Shown here: piece after piece, positions 62,773 through 64,000 of the stretch | How positions within the stretch are numbered: the first letter of the stretch is position 1 | Layout of the letters: each line of letters starts with the position of its first letter | DNA from: Celerinatantimonas yamalensis | GTDB taxonomy: Bacteria > Pseudomonadota > Gammaproteobacteria > Enterobacterales > Celerinatantimonadaceae | DNA: 64,000 bases | Reading direction: 5' to 3' | Assembly (NCBI RefSeq): GCF_046054155.1 | Contig: NZ_JBEQCT010000009.1 | Location: 1 to 64,000 of the forward strand | Notes under the pieces: generated by a model | The model's input: only the letters and a program-made list of their open reading frames with translations | Databases searched by the model: none | Told to the model about the DNA's origin: nothing | Program-made: the position numbers and the translations under genes

Positions 62773-63450
62773 TCAGTGCAGCGTAAAATGCACAAACACT
62801 GAATCTTTAAGCGTTAACTGTTCACTGCGATAGCTATTACTGACCCCCATTAATTTGCTTTCACGGAGCATTATTAATGGTCGTGGATTAACACCGCTGT
62901 ATTCGATAGAATCAATTGATGCGACTTTTTTACCTAATGCATTAGCAAACTGCGCTGCTAATTGCTGGGCGTTATGCAATGCTTTTAGACGAACTTTGCT
63001 AGCCAATTGTTTAGCATGACTATTCTGATAACGGATCTGTGCCATTGAATCAGCTCCGTGCTGAAAAGCGTTATCGAGAATCACACTCAATTGTGATAAA
63101 TCGACGATATCAATGCGCACCGGCCTGCTGGCCTTATAGCCTGTCAGCTGAGGAGCTTGATCAGGTTTAGATGCATAGATAGGTGACACTTGCAATTGCC
63201 CGCTGGTCAGCTTTAAGCCTTTAAATTGAGCACCCAAGGCCTGCTGGATCTTCTCTACGTTCTTATCAACCTGTTGCTTGGCACTAACAGCCGTGTCGCT
63301 TTGTGCCAATACCGTGAAAGTAACTTGCGCTTGATCAGGGAGTACTTGAATCTCAGCTTGTCCCGTTACTGTTAGCACCGTAGCCATAGCCCATGCGACG
63401 CTAGCCACCCAAATAATCAACACACTGATGACTTGCACGACACTCTTCAT
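62773..63450 (-). CDS. SIMPL-domain periplasmic protein (YggE-like)
   Basis: A 225-aa protein of the DUF541/SIMPL family, similar to E. coli YggE (246 aa). A signal peptide (residues about 1-23, cut near AMA) is followed by the domain start LTVTGQAEIQVLPDQAQVTFTV split over the first strands, a KVRLKALHNAQQLAAQFANALGKK helix near residue 150 and a C-terminal VHFTLH strand. E. coli YggE has been linked to oxidative stress tolerance. The E. coli gene is also near serA, rpiA and fbaA, which supports orthology. Confidence 0.85.
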   Translation of the reverse strand: MKSVVQVISVLIIWVASVAWAMATVLTVTGQAEIQVLPDQAQVTFTVLAQSDTAVSAKQQVDKNVEKIQQALGAQFKGLKLTSGQLQVSPIYASKPDQAPQLTGYKASRPVRIDIVDLSQLSVILDNAFQHGADSMAQIRYQNSHAKQLASKVRLKALHNAQQLAAQFANALGKKVASIDSIEYSGVNPRPLIMLRESKLMGVSNSYRSEQLTLKDSVFVHFTLH

Positions 63451-63587
63451 ATTCTCTCCTGATTAGTAACCCATTAAAGCAGCATCAATTCATCTTAGTA
63501 CTCATTACAGGTAATCGCCAGCCTACAAACTTATCTGGCAAAGGCTAAATGCATAATCAATGAACTGCAGTACAATCGCCAAAGACA

Positions 63588-63613
63588 AAAAAACCGGCCG
63601 ATAGGCCGGTTTA
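63588..63613 (-). terminator. intrinsic terminator of fbaA
   Basis: On the minus strand AACCGGCC-TATC-GGCCGGTT is followed by TTTTTG, beginning 22 bases past the fbaA stop. Confidence 0.88.
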
Positions 63614-63634
63614 TCAAACGCTACATTTAAGTGG

Positions 63635-64000
63635 TTAAAGCACGTCAATTGCATTCAAATCATTGAATGCTTTTTCTAAGCGCTTGATCATTGATTCTTC
63701 ACCTTTGCGTAACCAAACACGAGGATCATAGAATTTTTTGTTTGGCTGATCATCGCCTTTAGGGTTACCAATCTGGCCTTGCAGGTACGCTTCATTTTCT
63801 TTGTAGTAATTTAAGATACCTTCCCAAGTTGCCCATTGAGTATCAGTATCGATGTTCATTTTGATCACGCCATAGCCGATTGCTTCACGAATCTCTTCTA
63901 AAGAAGAACCTGAACCACCATGGAAAACAAAGTTTAGTGAATTTTCTGGCAAGTTGTGTTTTTCAGATACGTGTTTTTGTGAATCACGTAGAATGGTTGG
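63635..64000 (-). CDS. fbaA: class II fructose-bisphosphate aldolase, 3' part only
   Basis: The C-terminal 121 residues of FbaA; the gene continues past the right edge with the frame open to position 64000. Class II aldolase splits fructose 1,6-bisphosphate with a zinc ion. Visible are FVFHGGSGSS, with a zinc-ligand His and phosphate-binding loop, the VIKMNIDTDTQWATWEG segment with the NxDTD substrate contact, and the C-terminal KFYDPRVWLRKGEESM block. The last residues end in AIDVL. Position near yggE, rpiA and serA agrees with E. coli gene order. Confidence 0.95.
   Translation of the reverse strand, partial: PTILRDSQKHVSEKHNLPENSLNFVFHGGSGSSLEEIREAIGYGVIKMNIDTDTQWATWEGILNYYKENEAYLQGQIGNPKGDDQPNKKFYDPRVWLRKGEESMIKRLEKAFNDLNAIDVL

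Noticed and set aside
1..64000. CRISPR arrays, insertion sequences, toxin-antitoxin or restriction systems
   Set aside because: No regularly spaced repeats, transposase or integrase genes, or recognisable defence genes were found anywhere in the window.

Overview
The window is a contiguous piece of a gammaproteobacterial chromosome. Every recognisable protein belongs to that class, and the gene order matches conserved blocks seen in Escherichia coli and Vibrio: rpsT/ribF-ileS-lspA-fkpB-ispH, rpsP-rimM-trmD-rplS with aroF-tyrA, rluD-pgeF-clpB facing bamD, rppH-ptsP-lgt beside mutH, and zapA-ssrS(6S RNA)-fau-rpiA-serA. The thymidylate synthase is the long Vibrio-type protein, and several neighbourhoods differ from both models. 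I place it near the Vibrionales/Alteromonadales/Aeromonadales side of the class; genus is not determinable by eye.

Layout. 1-370: a leftward rRNA-type P1 promoter leaving the window, and terminators. 0.4-7.5 kb: pssA, a small helical protein, clpB, pgeF, rluD, bamD, glnB. 7.6-10.3 kb: minor type IV pilin genes (pilV-pilW-pilX-pilE-like, plus a convergent fimT-like gene). 10.4-18.2 kb: ispH-fkpB-lspA-ileS-ribF, murJ and rpsT. 18.2-21.1 kb: an nhaA operon with nhaR, a small secreted protein and an ArsR-type regulator. 21.3-27.8 kb: thyA, lgt, ptsP, rppH, a DnaA-box-rich gap, mutH and a lone CBM48 protein. 28.0-32.3 kb: ribosomal protein/tRNA modification operon and aroF-tyrA. 32.5-36.5 kb: a BtsS/BtsR-like two-component system with a short CstA-family transporter. 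36.6-48.5 kb: hldE, lpxL-type acyltransferase, chemoreceptor-glnE, ygiF, DUF47-pit phosphate uptake, ygiM. 48.8-55.2 kb: sugar porter, gspA-gspB, cca, rimB-like protease and rimK. 55.2-64 kb: ygfB-ubiH-ubiI, zapA, 6S RNA, a DUF481 outer-membrane protein, fau, rpiA, serA, a SIMPL-domain protein and the 3' end of fbaA.

The region is overwhelmingly housekeeping: translation, cell envelope, aromatic amino acids, ubiquinone, nitrogen control (glnB, glnE), phosphate uptake and sodium/proton homeostasis. I see no transposase, integrase, CRISPR array, toxin-antitoxin pair or obvious defence island. The most interesting signals are local: a DARS2-like DnaA-box cluster between rppH and mutH; a chemoreceptor whose stop codon overlaps the glnE start; an nhaA-nhaR operon carrying two extra genes, one a probable thiol-sensing ArsR protein; a pyruvate-sensing-type kinase/regulator beside a short CstA protein; a DUF481 gene that appears to start at CTG; and loss of pepP from the ygfB-ubiH-ubiI cluster. 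No clearly new biological system was found. Several genes use non-ATG starts (rpsT and murJ TTG; ispH, fkpB, nhaA, cca, ygiM GTG), and I corrected starts where family length, ribosome binding site or signal peptide argued for it.
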